From Sphaerisporangium rubeum (GTDB taxonomy: Bacteria > Actinomycetota > Actinomycetes > Streptosporangiales > Streptosporangiaceae): a DNA stretch of 64,000 bases. A program made the position numbers and the translations under genes. The stretch is from contig NZ_JACHIU010000001.1 in NCBI RefSeq assembly GCF_014207705.1, forward strand, positions 6,068,501-6,132,500. The letters run 5' to 3'. The notes under the pieces are model-generated. The model ran no database searches. It saw nothing but the letters and a program-made list of their open reading frames with translations, and was not told the DNA's origin. Numbering within the stretch: position 1 is the stretch's first letter; the number at the start of each line of letters is the position of its first letter. Below are positions 1-7,295 of this stretch, in pieces.

Positions 1-1
1 C

Positions 2-403
2 CTGCCCTGGTACGAGCCGTTCGGCATGGTGGCCCTCGAGGCGATGGCGTGCGGCCTGCCGGTGGTGGCGTCCGCGGTCGGCGGCCACCAGGAGACCGTG
101 ATCGACGGCGTGACCGGCACGCTGGTCCCGCCGCGTGACCCCGAGGCGGTCGCGGCGGCGGTCAACGACCTGCTCGGCGACCCGATGCGCCTGACCGCGT
201 ACGGCATGGCCGCCGGTGAGCGTGCGCGGACACGGTACAACTGGCCACGGATCACGGCGGAGACCTGCGCCGTCTACGAGGAAGTGCTGCGGCAACGGCA
301 TGGCGTGACGCCGCGCAGGCCCGTCGAGGTCCTGGAGGAGCGGCGCAGGCCGGCGGCGCTCCGACCGGCCGCGGGTCACCGTCCTCGTGTCGCGAGGCGA
401 TGA
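2..403 (+). CDS. Glycosyltransferase family 4, C-terminal part (5' end outside window)
   Basis: This is the C-terminal part of a GT-B fold retaining glycosyltransferase that uses a nucleotide-sugar donor. The frame is open from the first bases of the window, so the gene starts upstream. The first residues form the GT4 donor-binding signature EPFGMVALEAMACGLPVV, with the two spaced glutamates (E-x7-E) that contact the nucleotide sugar. GGHQETVIDGVTGTLVPPRDPEAVA follows, as is typical of PimB/trehalose-synthase-like GT4 enzymes. The Arg/Pro-rich tail of about 35 residues is not part of the fold. The stop codon overlaps the next start as ATGA, so it is translationally coupled to the GT9 gene, which points to a cell-surface glycan or glycolipid pathway. 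The acceptor cannot be told from this fragment. Confidence 0.9.
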   Translation: MPWYEPFGMVALEAMACGLPVVASAVGGHQETVIDGVTGTLVPPRDPEAVAAAVNDLLGDPMRLTAYGMAAGERARTRYNWPRITAETCAVYEEVLRQRHGVTPRRPVEVLEERRRPAALRPAAGHRPRVARR

Positions 404-1275
404 CCGCCGCGCTGGTTCTCCGCGCACCGGGGGTCGGCGAACTGCTCACCGCCGTCCCCGCGCTGCGCGCGCTGTACGCCGGCGGCCTGCGCGTGGTGCT
501 GGCCGTTCCCGAGGAACTGACCGAGCTGGCCGACCTGACCGGCGCGGTCCGTGCCGTGCTCCCCACCCGTGGCCTGGACCGCCTCGCCTGGGGTGGCCAC
601 CGCCCCACCGTCGCGATCGACATGTACGGCCCGGGACCTGAGAGCCATCTGCGCCTCATGGACCTGCGGCCCCAGCGATTATGGGCCTTCGCGCACCCGG
701 TGTTCCCACGGTTGAAGGGCCCCCCATGGCGGGACGACGAGCACGATGTGGAGCGGTGCTGCCGCCTCATCGAGTGGTACGGCGCCAGGACCGACCCCGC
801 CGACCTGCGGCTGCCGCCACCACCGGGTCACCCGCCTCCTGCCTCCGGCACCGCGCTGATCCACCCCGGCGCCGCCGACCCCGCGTACCGATGGCCACCT
901 GAGCGGTTCGCCGAGGTGGCGCGGGCCCTGGTCGCCGACGGCATGCGGGTGGTCGTGACGGGGAACCGCAGGGAACGGCCCCTCGGGCTGCTGGTCGCGG
1001 GCCTCGCCGGTCTGCCGCCGGAGAGCGTGCTGGCCGGCCGGTCGTCGCTGATGGACCTGTGCGCGGCCGTGTCAGGCGCCTCCTTGCTGGTGAGCGCGCA
1101 CTGCGGAGCCGCGCACCTCGCACCCGCCTACGGCGTGCCGTCGGTGACGGTCGCGGGTGGCGAGCCGTCCGGCCCGTGGGGGCCGCCGCCGTACCTGGCC
1201 GGGAACCGGGTGCTCGGCGGTGACGCCGGCGTGCCTGCGGTGCTCAACGCGATCAAGCAGGTGCTGTCCAGGTGA
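400..1275 (+). CDS. Glycosyltransferase family 9 (heptosyltransferase-like)
   Basis: The 291-residue product resembles the ADP-heptose/GT9 family of GT-B inverting glycosyltransferases. The N-terminus LVLRAPGVGELLTAVPALRAL matches the family's opening strand and helix, which binds the acceptor. The C-terminal half has the donor-site pattern ALIHPGAADPAYRWPPERFAEV, then DLCAAVSGASLLVSAHCGAAHLA and AYGVPSVTV. The length is slightly short for the family (about 330). The ATG overlaps the preceding GT4 stop by 4 nt, so the two are co-translated. In actinobacteria, which lack LPS, GT9 enzymes are usually found in glycan or secondary-metabolite glycosylation loci. The sugar is unknown. Confidence 0.85.
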   Translation: MTAALVLRAPGVGELLTAVPALRALYAGGLRVVLAVPEELTELADLTGAVRAVLPTRGLDRLAWGGHRPTVAIDMYGPGPESHLRLMDLRPQRLWAFAHPVFPRLKGPPWRDDEHDVERCCRLIEWYGARTDPADLRLPPPPGHPPPASGTALIHPGAADPAYRWPPERFAEVARALVADGMRVVVTGNRRERPLGLLVAGLAGLPPESVLAGRSSLMDLCAAVSGASLLVSAHCGAAHLAPAYGVPSVTVAGGEPSGPWGPPPYLAGNRVLGGDAGVPAVLNAIKQVLSR

Positions 1276-1339
1276 CCTGCGGGGTTTGGAAGCCGATGAG
1301 AACGGTAGCTGACCCTGATAAGGGAAAGGGGGCCGGAAA

Positions 1340-1594
1340 GTGAGTGAAACTCCAGAACAGCGGTCCGAGACGGGTAAGCCCATGGTGCGGTCGACGCCGC
1401 GGGACGTGGTGCACATCCGGCTGGGCTCCTTCGCGATCTTCCTTGCGGTGGCGCTGGGGGTGCTCGCGTTCGTCGCGGGCTTCACCGTGGCGGGCATCGT
1501 GCTCGCCGTCCTCGCCGTGGCGGCGGCGGTCGACGTCGTCCTCGCGGTACGGCGGCAGCGCCGCCTCGGCGGCGGAACCCAGTCCATGACCTGA
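1340..1594 (+). CDS. Small two-helix membrane protein (possibly DUF6343-like)
   Basis: The 84-residue product has a charged N-terminus, then about 45 hydrophobic residues (from LGSFAIFLAVALGVL to VLAVAAAVDVVLAV) that can form two membrane segments, then a basic RRQRRL tail expected on the cytoplasmic side. The GTG start is chosen because a purine-rich AAAGGGGG lies about 8 nt upstream. Size and layout resemble actinobacterial DUF6343-type proteins, but I cannot confirm the family. It lies only 11 nt ahead of the SDR gene and is probably in the same transcript. Function unknown. Confidence 0.7.
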   Translation: MSETPEQRSETGKPMVRSTPRDVVHIRLGSFAIFLAVALGVLAFVAGFTVAGIVLAVLAVAAAVDVVLAVRRQRRLGGGTQSMT

Positions 1595-1605
1595 GGGGAG
1601 ACGTC

Positions 1606-2604
1606 GTGCTCGAAGGAAAGGTCGTCGTCGTCACCGGCGCCAGCGGCGGCGTCGGCCGTGCGGTCGTACGCCTGCTCGGTGAGAAAGGAGCCAAGGTCGC
1701 GCTCGTCGCGCGCGGCGAGACGGGTCTCGCGACCGCGGCGACGGAGGTCGGCACCCTCGGCGGCACCGCCAAGGTCTACCCGGCCGACGTCGCCGACCAC
1801 GAGCAGGTGGAGGCCGCGGCCGACAGCGTCGAGCGGGACCTCGGGCCGATCGACATCTGGATCAACGTGGCGTTCTCCTCGGTTTTCGCCAGGTTCCAGG
1901 ACATCGAACCCGAGGAGTTCGAGCGCACCACCGCCGTGACGTACCTCGGCTACGTCTGGGGGACCCGTGCGGCGCTACGGCGCATGCGGCCGAGGGGCCG
2001 CGGCGTCATCGTGCAGACCGGGTCGGCGCTCGCCTACCGCGGCATCCCGCTGCAGTCGGCGTACTGCGGCGCCAAGCACGCCATCAAGGGCTTCACCGAG
2101 TCGGTGCGCACCGAACTGCTCGACGAGGGCAGCGACATCAAGGTCACCATGGTCCATCTGCCGGCGCTCAACACGCCGCAGTTCGACTGGGTCCTGTCGC
2201 GGCTGCGCAAGCACCCGCAGCCGGTGCCGCCGATCTACCAGCCGGAGGTCGCGGCACGGGCCATCGTGTACGCCGCCGAGCACCCGTCCCGGCGCGAGTA
2301 CTGGGTGGGTGGCAGCACCGTCGGCACCATCCTCGGCGAACGGCTCATCCCCGGCCTGCTCGACAGGTATCTCGGCGCGTTCGGGGTGAAGTCGCAGCTC
2401 ACCGACGAGAAACCGAGCGGGGTGTCCAACCTCTGGAGTCCCGCGGACGAGGACACCGACTACGGCGCGCACGGCGAGTTCGACGCCGAGGCCAAGACGC
2501 GCAGCCCTCAGGTGTGGCTGTCGCAGCATCGCAACCACCTGCTGGCGGCCGGGGCCGGCGGCATCGCCGCGGCGGCCGTGGCCGCGCTCGGCCGGCGTCG
2601 CTGA
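1606..2604 (+). CDS. Short-chain dehydrogenase/reductase with C-terminal membrane anchor
   Basis: The 332-residue NAD(P)-dependent oxidoreductase of the classical SDR fold has the cofactor motif TGASGGVGR (residues 10-18). ADV appears at the adenine-binding position, followed by INVAF (a variant of NNAG), the catalytic serine in QTGSALAYRG and the active-site YCGAK (Y-x3-K). After the catalytic domain (about 250 residues) there is an extension with a short hydrophobic, alanine-rich helix near the end (LLAAGAGGIAAAAVAALG) that may attach it to the membrane. Similar extended SDRs are common in actinobacteria, with unknown substrates. The GTG start has GAGGGGAG just upstream. Two terminator hairpins follow it. 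Confidence 0.88.
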   Translation: MLEGKVVVVTGASGGVGRAVVRLLGEKGAKVALVARGETGLATAATEVGTLGGTAKVYPADVADHEQVEAAADSVERDLGPIDIWINVAFSSVFARFQDIEPEEFERTTAVTYLGYVWGTRAALRRMRPRGRGVIVQTGSALAYRGIPLQSAYCGAKHAIKGFTESVRTELLDEGSDIKVTMVHLPALNTPQFDWVLSRLRKHPQPVPPIYQPEVAARAIVYAAEHPSRREYWVGGSTVGTILGERLIPGLLDRYLGAFGVKSQLTDEKPSGVSNLWSPADEDTDYGAHGEFDAEAKTRSPQVWLSQHRNHLLAAGAGGIAAAAVAALGRRR

Positions 2605-2640
2605 GCACCTCCGCACAGCCGCCACCGACACGTCCGTACA

Positions 2641-2673
2641 AGGCCCGTCCCGCTCGCCGGGATGGGCCTTTCC
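2641..2673 (+). terminator. Rho-independent terminator after the SDR gene
   Basis: An 11-bp stem (AGGCCCGTCCC at 2641-2651 pairing with GGGATGGGCCT at 2659-2669, one G-U pair) has a 7-nt loop and a short T-run. It lies 37 nt past the SDR stop codon. Confidence 0.75.
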
Positions 2674-2696
2674 CATAACCGTTCCTGACGCCGCGA

Positions 2697-2739
2697 AAAG
2701 GGGCGGGTGGCGGTCCCTCTCTCCGCCACCCGCCCCTTT
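2697..2739. terminator. Bidirectional terminator between convergent genes
   Basis: A perfect 17-bp inverted repeat (AAAGGGGCGGGTGGCGG at 2697-2713, complement at 2723-2739) has a 9-nt loop. A-run and T-run ends on both sides allow termination in both directions, between the SDR gene (+) and the DUF4235 gene (-). Confidence 0.85.
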
Positions 2740-2774
2740 CGCGTCGCCGTCCGGCGACCCCCAGCGGTGTCCGT

Positions 2775-3038
2775 CTACGCGTCGGGGTACGTTCCCGTGT
2801 TGTCCTCGATCGACTGAGCGGTGGCCCGGTCGAGTGCCGCCCTCACCACCCCGAAGATCGCGCCGTGTACGGCCGCCGCCACCAGCACCTCGCCCCAGCC
2901 GTACTCGCGGGACCTGGCCTCCGGCGCGTCGTCCTTACCCGACACGAGCTTCCACACCTGCTTGAAGATCACGCCGGACAGGTAGCCGCCGGTGATACCG
3001 GTCAGCGCGGACACACCCCTGTAGGCGAGCTTCTTCAC
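2775..3038 (-). CDS. DUF4235 family membrane protein
   Basis: The 87-residue product starts MKKLAYRGVSALTGITGGYLSGVIFKQVWKLV and continues with a second amphipathic or hydrophobic segment, VLVAAAVHGAIFGVVRAALDR. This matches actinobacterial DUF4235 proteins: two short membrane helices around a KQVWKxVSGKDxAP motif. The GTG at 3038 is chosen because it overlaps the upstream gene's TGA as GTGA; longer N-terminal readings add only non-conserved residues. It is translationally coupled to the AGDKAG-repeat protein, and such pairs are thought to act in the envelope or in stress. No biochemical role is known. Confidence 0.8.
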   Translation of the reverse strand: MKKLAYRGVSALTGITGGYLSGVIFKQVWKLVSGKDDAPEARSREYGWGEVLVAAAVHGAIFGVVRAALDRATAQSIEDNTGTYPDA

Positions 3039-3472
3039 GACGTCTTCTTCCTCCGCGCGATGCGCCACAACAACAGGACACCGGCCACCACACCGGCCGT
3101 CACCCACGGACGGTTCTTGGCCTGGGCCACGACCTTGTCCGCGGTGTCCTTGACCTCCGGCGGCATGTTCGTCTTGGCCCGGTCCGCCAGCTCACCGGCC
3201 TTGCCCGCCAGCTCACCGGCCTTGTCGCCGGCGAGCGAGACGATCACGCCGGCCTTGTCCCCGGCCTTGTGCGCGAGCTCACCGGCCTTGTCGCCGGCCT
3301 TGGCGGCCAGGTCCCCGGCCTTCTCCCCCGCCACGGCGGCGAGATCGCCGGCCTTGGCCTGTGCCTTGGAGGCCAGTTCGCCGGCCTTCTCGCCGGCCAC
3401 GGAACCGAGGTCCGCCGCGTTTCTCCTGACGCCGTTCACGGCGTCCTGGGTGTTGTCCTTGATATCCGCCAT
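3035..3472 (-). CDS. Repeat-containing amphipathic helical protein with C-terminal TM helix
   Basis: The 145-residue product has a central region (about residues 24-100) made of nearly regular 7- and 11-residue units of the type AGEKAGEL / AGDKAGDLAA. These would form a long amphipathic alpha-helix like LEA, apolipoprotein or phasin proteins. After ADRAKTNMPPEVKDTADKVVAQAKNRP there is one transmembrane helix (WVTAGVVAGVLLLWRIA) and a basic RRKK tail. The likely topology is a helical rod anchored in the membrane. The gene is followed by DUF4235 with a 4-nt overlap. Low complexity makes homology hard to assign; a role in desiccation or osmotic stress or in membrane shaping is inference from composition only. 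Confidence 0.75.
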   Translation of the reverse strand: MADIKDNTQDAVNGVRRNAADLGSVAGEKAGELASKAQAKAGDLAAVAGEKAGDLAAKAGDKAGELAHKAGDKAGVIVSLAGDKAGELAGKAGELADRAKTNMPPEVKDTADKVVAQAKNRPWVTAGVVAGVLLLWRIARRKKTS

Positions 3473-3557
3473 CGTTGTCCTCCTTCACCTTGGACCTTCC
3501 GCTACCCCAGGTAGAAGGGATCTAACGACCCGCCACGCAGGGTTTCGCACACGAAAA

Positions 3558-3592
3558 CCCGCGGGTGGCGCGGTTCGCGCGCCACCCGCGGG
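3558..3592 (-). terminator. Intrinsic terminator of the ChaB-like gene
   Basis: A perfect 15-bp stem (CCCGCGGGTGGCGCG at 3558-3572 with its complement at 3578-3592) has a 5-nt loop. On the - strand it is followed by TTTT. It lies 16 nt past the ChaB-like stop. Confidence 0.85.
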
Positions 3593-3607
3593 CTGATGAC
3601 GGTGACC

Positions 3608-4000
3608 TCAGCGGGCCTTGGCCGTGGCCCTGCGGTTGGCCTTCATGATGGCTTCGACCAGCTCGCTCTTACCCATCTTGGAGCGACCGGGGATGTCGAG
3701 CTTGGCCGCGACCTCGTAGAGGTGCTTCTTGGAGGCGTTGGCGTCCACGCCTTCAGCGGTCTTGCCGGGCTTCGGGGTGCTGCGGGCCGCCTGCTTGTCG
3801 GACGGTCCCTTGCGTCCCTTGGGCTCCCAGTGGTCGCCGACCTTCTCGAACGAGTGCTTCAGCGCGGAGAACGCCGTGCGGTGCGCGCGCTGTCCCTCGC
3901 CGTACGTCTCCACCGCGGAGTCGTGCGCCTTGATCCAGGTCTCCTGGGCTTTCTTCGGCGAGCGCTCCAGCGTCGAGGGGAGTTCCTGCTTCCCAGGCAT
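3608..4000 (-). CDS. ChaB-family protein with C-terminal Rho-N/SAP-like domain
   Basis: The 130-residue product has an N-terminal half, PSTLERSPKKAQETWIKAHDSAVETYGEGQRAHRTAFSALKHSFEK, that is the ChaB fold (PF06150): L-x-R-S-xx-KAQ-x-x-(W/F)-x-x-A-H-xx-A. A lysine-rich linker follows, and the last about 45 residues (SKKHLYEVAAKLDIPGRSKMGKSELVEAIMKANRRA) form a Rho N-terminal/SAP-like helix-extended-helix, usually nucleic-acid binding. This two-domain form is common in actinobacteria. ChaB was first named as a regulator of ChaA cation transport in E. coli, but its role here is unknown. An AGGAGGTAAG-like Shine-Dalgarno precedes the ATG. Confidence 0.85.
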   Translation of the reverse strand: MPGKQELPSTLERSPKKAQETWIKAHDSAVETYGEGQRAHRTAFSALKHSFEKVGDHWEPKGRKGPSDKQAARSTPKPGKTAEGVDANASKKHLYEVAAKLDIPGRSKMGKSELVEAIMKANRRATAKAR

Positions 4001-4115
4001 GCTTACCTCCTTCGAACCGCCGGCCTTATACGTTCAGCGTGGCAGTTATCCGACGCGACCTGCCAGAACGTTGACGAAGCCTGTCACTACGGCCGACTGT
4101 GTCGTGACTTCGGCG

Positions 4116-4397
4116 TCACACGATCGGGTCGTCGTACCGGCGCTCTTCGTAGACGCGGGTCGTCGTCCGGTCCACGGGGGTCACCGGGGTGGCGTAGGCC
4201 TCAGGCGTCGTGGTGCTGCGGGTGACGGTGCGGCGTGCGTTGGTGAGGCGCCAGATGCCGAACAGCAGGCCCGCGATACCGCCGAGCATGAGAATCACGC
4301 CGACGACGTTGATGTCGACACCGGCGAGATCGAACTCGACGGCCCAGGTGAGGATGGCACCCAGCATGATCAGGAAAATGCTTCCGGCTATGGTCAT
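4116..4397 (-). CDS. DUF6458 family small membrane protein
   Basis: The 93-residue product has two transmembrane helices (TIAGSIFLIMLGAILTWAVEF and INVVGVILMLGGIAGLLFGIW) separated by the short conserved loop DLAGVDINVVG. It ends in a Thr/Arg-rich cytoplasmic tail with YEERRYDDP. This matches the widespread actinobacterial DUF6458. GGAGGCAAATCAA precedes the ATG as a strong ribosome site. No function is established. Confidence 0.8.
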   Translation of the reverse strand: MTIAGSIFLIMLGAILTWAVEFDLAGVDINVVGVILMLGGIAGLLFGIWRLTNARRTVTRSTTTPEAYATPVTPVDRTTTRVYEERRYDDPIV

Positions 4398-4489
4398 TTG
4401 ATTTGCCTCCTTCGCTCCTCGCCCCCCTCTCTTTCCCTGGTACGAATCTCAAACGTGCCAGGTCCAGGCGACTTCTGGACGAAGGCGCA

Positions 4490-5158
4490 TCAGGCCGCCT
4501 CGGCAGGGGCCTCACGCAACGGCTCGTACATGGCCGACCACTGGTTGTAGACCCCGGTCGGCACGAGGTAGATGTTGACCGCGACCTGCATGAGGATCAT
4601 GAACACGGCGTACTGCGCCGCGTTGAGCCCCGGCACCACATCCACCGGCAAGGTGACCGCCATGACGATCCGCACGACGGAGTCGAGCAGCAGCCCCACC
4701 CCCCAGATGACGGTCGCTCCCCGCCAGGCGCGCCGGAACCGGGGCAGCCTCTCCCACAGCTCGTCCCACGGCGGCCGGCCCGGCCCGAGCCTGCCGTCCA
4801 GCATCATGCGGGTGAACACCGTGACCAGCGGCCGGGGCCCGCGGAGGCTGAGCAGCATCCACGCGCCGAACACCGCCGTGCAGACGCCGTCCCTGGCCAG
4901 CAGCACCCGCGCGTTGTCGCTGATCAGCGCGATCGCCGCGGCGAGCAGCACGATCGTGATCATGAAAACCGTCATGGTGTTGGGCCGGCCGTTCCTGCGC
5001 ACCTCGACGGCCGTGCTGACCCCCGGCGCCAGCGAGCTGACCAGCAGCGCCGCCTCGTACCCCACCCCGCACAGCCGTAACAGGTAGTAGAACCCCACCG
5101 AGACGGCGATGTCGACCAGGAACACCACCCCGTCCCGCCGTCCCGCGTACCGCGTCAT
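4490..5158 (-). CDS. VC0807-like integral membrane protein
   Basis: The 222-residue polytopic protein has about six hydrophobic segments, including VVFLVDIAVSVGFYYLLRL, TVFMITIVLLAAAIALI, ATVIWGVGLLLDSVVRIVMAV and QYAVFMILMQVAVNIYLV. The arrangement of DG/ARD loops and the RGPRPLVTVFTR segment fits the VC0807 family of unknown function that is often paired with TetR regulators. Its ATG overlaps the stop of the TetR gene (ATGA), so regulator and target are one operon. Export or sensing of a small hydrophobic compound is inference. Confidence 0.75.
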   Translation of the reverse strand: MTRYAGRRDGVVFLVDIAVSVGFYYLLRLCGVGYEAALLVSSLAPGVSTAVEVRRNGRPNTMTVFMITIVLLAAAIALISDNARVLLARDGVCTAVFGAWMLLSLRGPRPLVTVFTRMMLDGRLGPGRPPWDELWERLPRFRRAWRGATVIWGVGLLLDSVVRIVMAVTLPVDVVPGLNAAQYAVFMILMQVAVNIYLVPTGVYNQWSAMYEPLREAPAEAA

Positions 5159-5772
5159 CGCGCGCTCCCCGTGGCCAGCCGGAACGTCGTCACCAGCTCG
5201 TCGGCGTACCCACCGAGGTCACGCTCCGGCTCGGCCTCCAGCAGGAACGGCAACCCGTCCAGCGACCGCTGGACGACGACGGCCATCACCCGTACGTCGA
5301 ACTCCCGGAACTCCCCGTTCCGCTGCCCCCACCGCAGGATCTCCTCGACATGCCTCAGCACCCCGAGATCCATCACGGGCCCGTAGCCCCCCTCCCCCCG
5401 GAAGTTCAGAAAGATCTCCATCAGGGCCCGCATCTCCGCACGATGCGACCCGATGAACTCCACCAGCCCCCTGACGTAGGCCTCCAGCGCCTCCCCCGCC
5501 GACCCTGCCCCGCGCACCCGCTCGGCCATGAACTCCCCCATGACCCGGTACACCTCGCCGAGCACCTGCGTGATCAGCTCGTCCTTCCCCTCGAAGTGGT
5601 AGGAGATCAGCCGGGTGCTCGACACCCCGGCCCGCTCCGCGATCCGCACGAACGACGCCTGGCTGTACCCCACCTCGGCGATCACCTCGATCGCCGCCGC
5701 CACGATCTGCGCTCTGCGCGCCGCCCCCGCGACCGTGCTCCTGCGTCCACCGCGCTCCCCCGTTACTCGCAT
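5155..5772 (-). CDS. TetR/AcrR family transcriptional regulator
   Basis: The 205-residue product has an N-terminal helix-turn-helix from RRAQIVAAAIEVIAEVGYSQASFVRIAERAGVSSTRLISYHFEGKDEL, the classical TetR DNA-binding signature with the YHF recognition-helix end. The C-terminal part (about 60-205) is the ligand-binding and dimerisation domain. It is the first gene of a two-gene operon with the VC0807-like membrane protein. Two TTAC...GTAA inverted repeats overlap and precede its start codon, so autoregulation is likely. The ligand is unknown. Confidence 0.9.
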   Translation of the reverse strand: MRVTGERGGRRSTVAGAARRAQIVAAAIEVIAEVGYSQASFVRIAERAGVSSTRLISYHFEGKDELITQVLGEVYRVMGEFMAERVRGAGSAGEALEAYVRGLVEFIGSHRAEMRALMEIFLNFRGEGGYGPVMDLGVLRHVEEILRWGQRNGEFREFDVRVMAVVVQRSLDGLPFLLEAEPERDLGGYADELVTTFRLATGSAR

Positions 5773-5798
5773 GAGTAAAAATTACCTCAGCCAAGTAA
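5763..5798 (-). promoter_or_regulatory. Two operator-like inverted repeats at the TetR gene start
   Basis: Site 1 (5763-5778) has arms TTACTC and GAGTAA around GCAT and contains the ATG of the regulator. Site 2 (5782-5798) has arms TTAC and GTAA around a 9-nt core. Position and symmetry fit binding sites for the TetR product. Confidence 0.6.
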
Positions 5799-5842
5799 CT
5801 CCGGCAAGGTTCGACACCGGCCGCTCGTCCGGACGGTGACCG

Positions 5843-6907
5843 TCAGGGAAGCGCGGCGTAGGCGGTCTCGATGGCCTCGGGGACGCCGGTGGGGAAGGTC
5901 GTGAAGGGGGTGGGGGTGATGGTGCGGGATTTGGTGCGGACCGTCTGTTTCCAGGTGCCGACGATGCGGCCGGCGGCGACGACGGTGGGACGGAAGATGC
6001 CGTTGCCGCCGGGGACGATGTGGGTGGCGAACTCCGGGTCCAGGACGGCGGAGCGGTCCTGGTAGCCGAGGACGTACTCGTCGAAGCCGGGGAGGAGGTG
6101 GACGGCCTCGGCGTGGTCGCGGTGCGCGGACAGGCGGTCCTCGGTCTCGGGGGACAGGAAGTACTCGGTGGTGTCCGACCTCAGGTGGGCCAGGTGGGGA
6201 CGGGCCAGGGTGAGAGCGGTTCTGGCGTCCTTCATGGGGAGGTGGGTCCAGCGTGCGAAGTCCTTGAGGGTGGCGGGGCCGTGGCTGCGGAAGTAGCGGA
6301 GGGCCAGCTCGGCCAGGGACTCGTCGCGGTCAAGGTGGCGGGGGGCCGTGATCCATTCCTCGGCCAGGACGAGGGCCTGGTCGCCGCCGTCCAGGGTGGG
6401 GCCGAAACAGATGACGCCGGTCTGCGCGAAGTGGCCGATCAGGTGGTAGCCACGGTGGCTGTCGACCTCCACGCCGCCACGCCGCCAGGTGTCCAGCAGG
6501 CCGGCCCGGCTCAGGCGGCCGCCGGTGAGCGCCTGCTCGGCGAGGTCACGGGCCTTGCGCAGCGTGGCGTCGTCGATGCCGAGCACGGCGCGGCGGGCCG
6601 CGGAGGCGGCGGTCACGCGGGGGGTGGTGAGCGGCAGGAACCAGGGGAGATCCTCGGCGGCGATCAGGTGGAGGGTGCCGCGCATGGGCCAGGTCTTGAC
6701 GATCTCTCCGGCGTCGTAGGCGGCCTTCACGGCCTGCCGGGTGCCGCCTTCGGTGCGCAGCGCGACCGACGTGAGGGCTCCGGCGGGGTCCTGCGCCTGC
6801 ATGGCGCCGAGCATGCGGACCACGGCCGCGGGGGTGGCCTCGCCGGGGCCGGCGATGCGCTGGGCCACGAGGCGCAGCAGGCCGATCTCGCGTGAGGTGA
6901 TCGTCAT
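5843..6907 (-). CDS. Winged helix DNA-binding domain protein (HTH_42/YcaQ family)
   Basis: The 354-residue product begins LLRLVAQRIAGPGEATPAAVVRMLGAMQAQDP, the family's opening that ends in the conserved MQAQD. TWPMRGTLHLIAAEDLPWFLPL, RRGGVEVDSHRGYHLIGHFAQTGVICFGP and LLPGFDEYVLGYQDRSAVLDPEF follow. These blocks identify PF06224 (HTH_42), which includes the YcaQ/AlkX-type DNA glycosylases that repair interstrand crosslinks. This member follows the actinobacterial branch, where activity has mostly not been tested. It overlaps an upstream small proline-rich gene by 4 nt (ATGA). Confidence 0.85.
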   Translation of the reverse strand: MTITSREIGLLRLVAQRIAGPGEATPAAVVRMLGAMQAQDPAGALTSVALRTEGGTRQAVKAAYDAGEIVKTWPMRGTLHLIAAEDLPWFLPLTTPRVTAASAARRAVLGIDDATLRKARDLAEQALTGGRLSRAGLLDTWRRGGVEVDSHRGYHLIGHFAQTGVICFGPTLDGGDQALVLAEEWITAPRHLDRDESLAELALRYFRSHGPATLKDFARWTHLPMKDARTALTLARPHLAHLRSDTTEYFLSPETEDRLSAHRDHAEAVHLLPGFDEYVLGYQDRSAVLDPEFATHIVPGGNGIFRPTVVAAGRIVGTWKQTVRTKSRTITPTPFTTFPTGVPEAIETAYAALP

Positions 6908-7068
6908 GCCTGCTTGGGTGGGGTGGTGGGGCCGGGGGTCAGCGGGGACGGCGGCTTGATCGGCGGTGGGGCGATCGGGCCGGGGGTGAGGGGGGACGGG
7001 GGTTTGACGGGGGGTGGGGTGATGGGGCCTGCGCTCGGGGTGCCGCGTACGGCGGTGGGTGACGTCAA
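6904..7068 (-). CDS. Tiny proline-rich protein, coupled to the HTH_42 gene
   Basis: A 54-residue gene is read from TTG at 7068. AAGGGGAGAA lies 5 nt upstream as a good ribosome site, and its TGA overlaps the next gene's ATG (ATGA). The product is about 40% proline and contains two copies of a 15-residue unit, KPPSPLTPGP followed by two variable residues and PPP or PP. It has no hydrophobic segment and no recognisable domain. It may be a translational leader for the HTH_42 gene or a short disordered protein. Longer upstream readings of this frame lack a ribosome site and are not supported. Confidence 0.5.
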   Translation of the reverse strand: MTSPTAVRGTPSAGPITPPPVKPPSPLTPGPIAPPPIKPPSPLTPGPTTPPKQA

Positions 7069-7295
7069 GGTTCTCCCCTTTCCGGCCGGGGTCCGGTGGT
7101 GACCGGTTTGGAGTCTAGGCCCGGAACGCGGCGGGTGAGCGGGGACGCGGCAGGTTCCCCTGCGGATCGACGGCGGACGCCGAGCGGCGCTTTCATCGCG
7201 GGGATACGCGTCTGAGGCGGGGGCCGGGTGGCGCTCTCCCGCGTGCCGGAGGTGATGGGTCAGGAGCGGACGTCGAGCGGATCCCGTCGGGTGGG

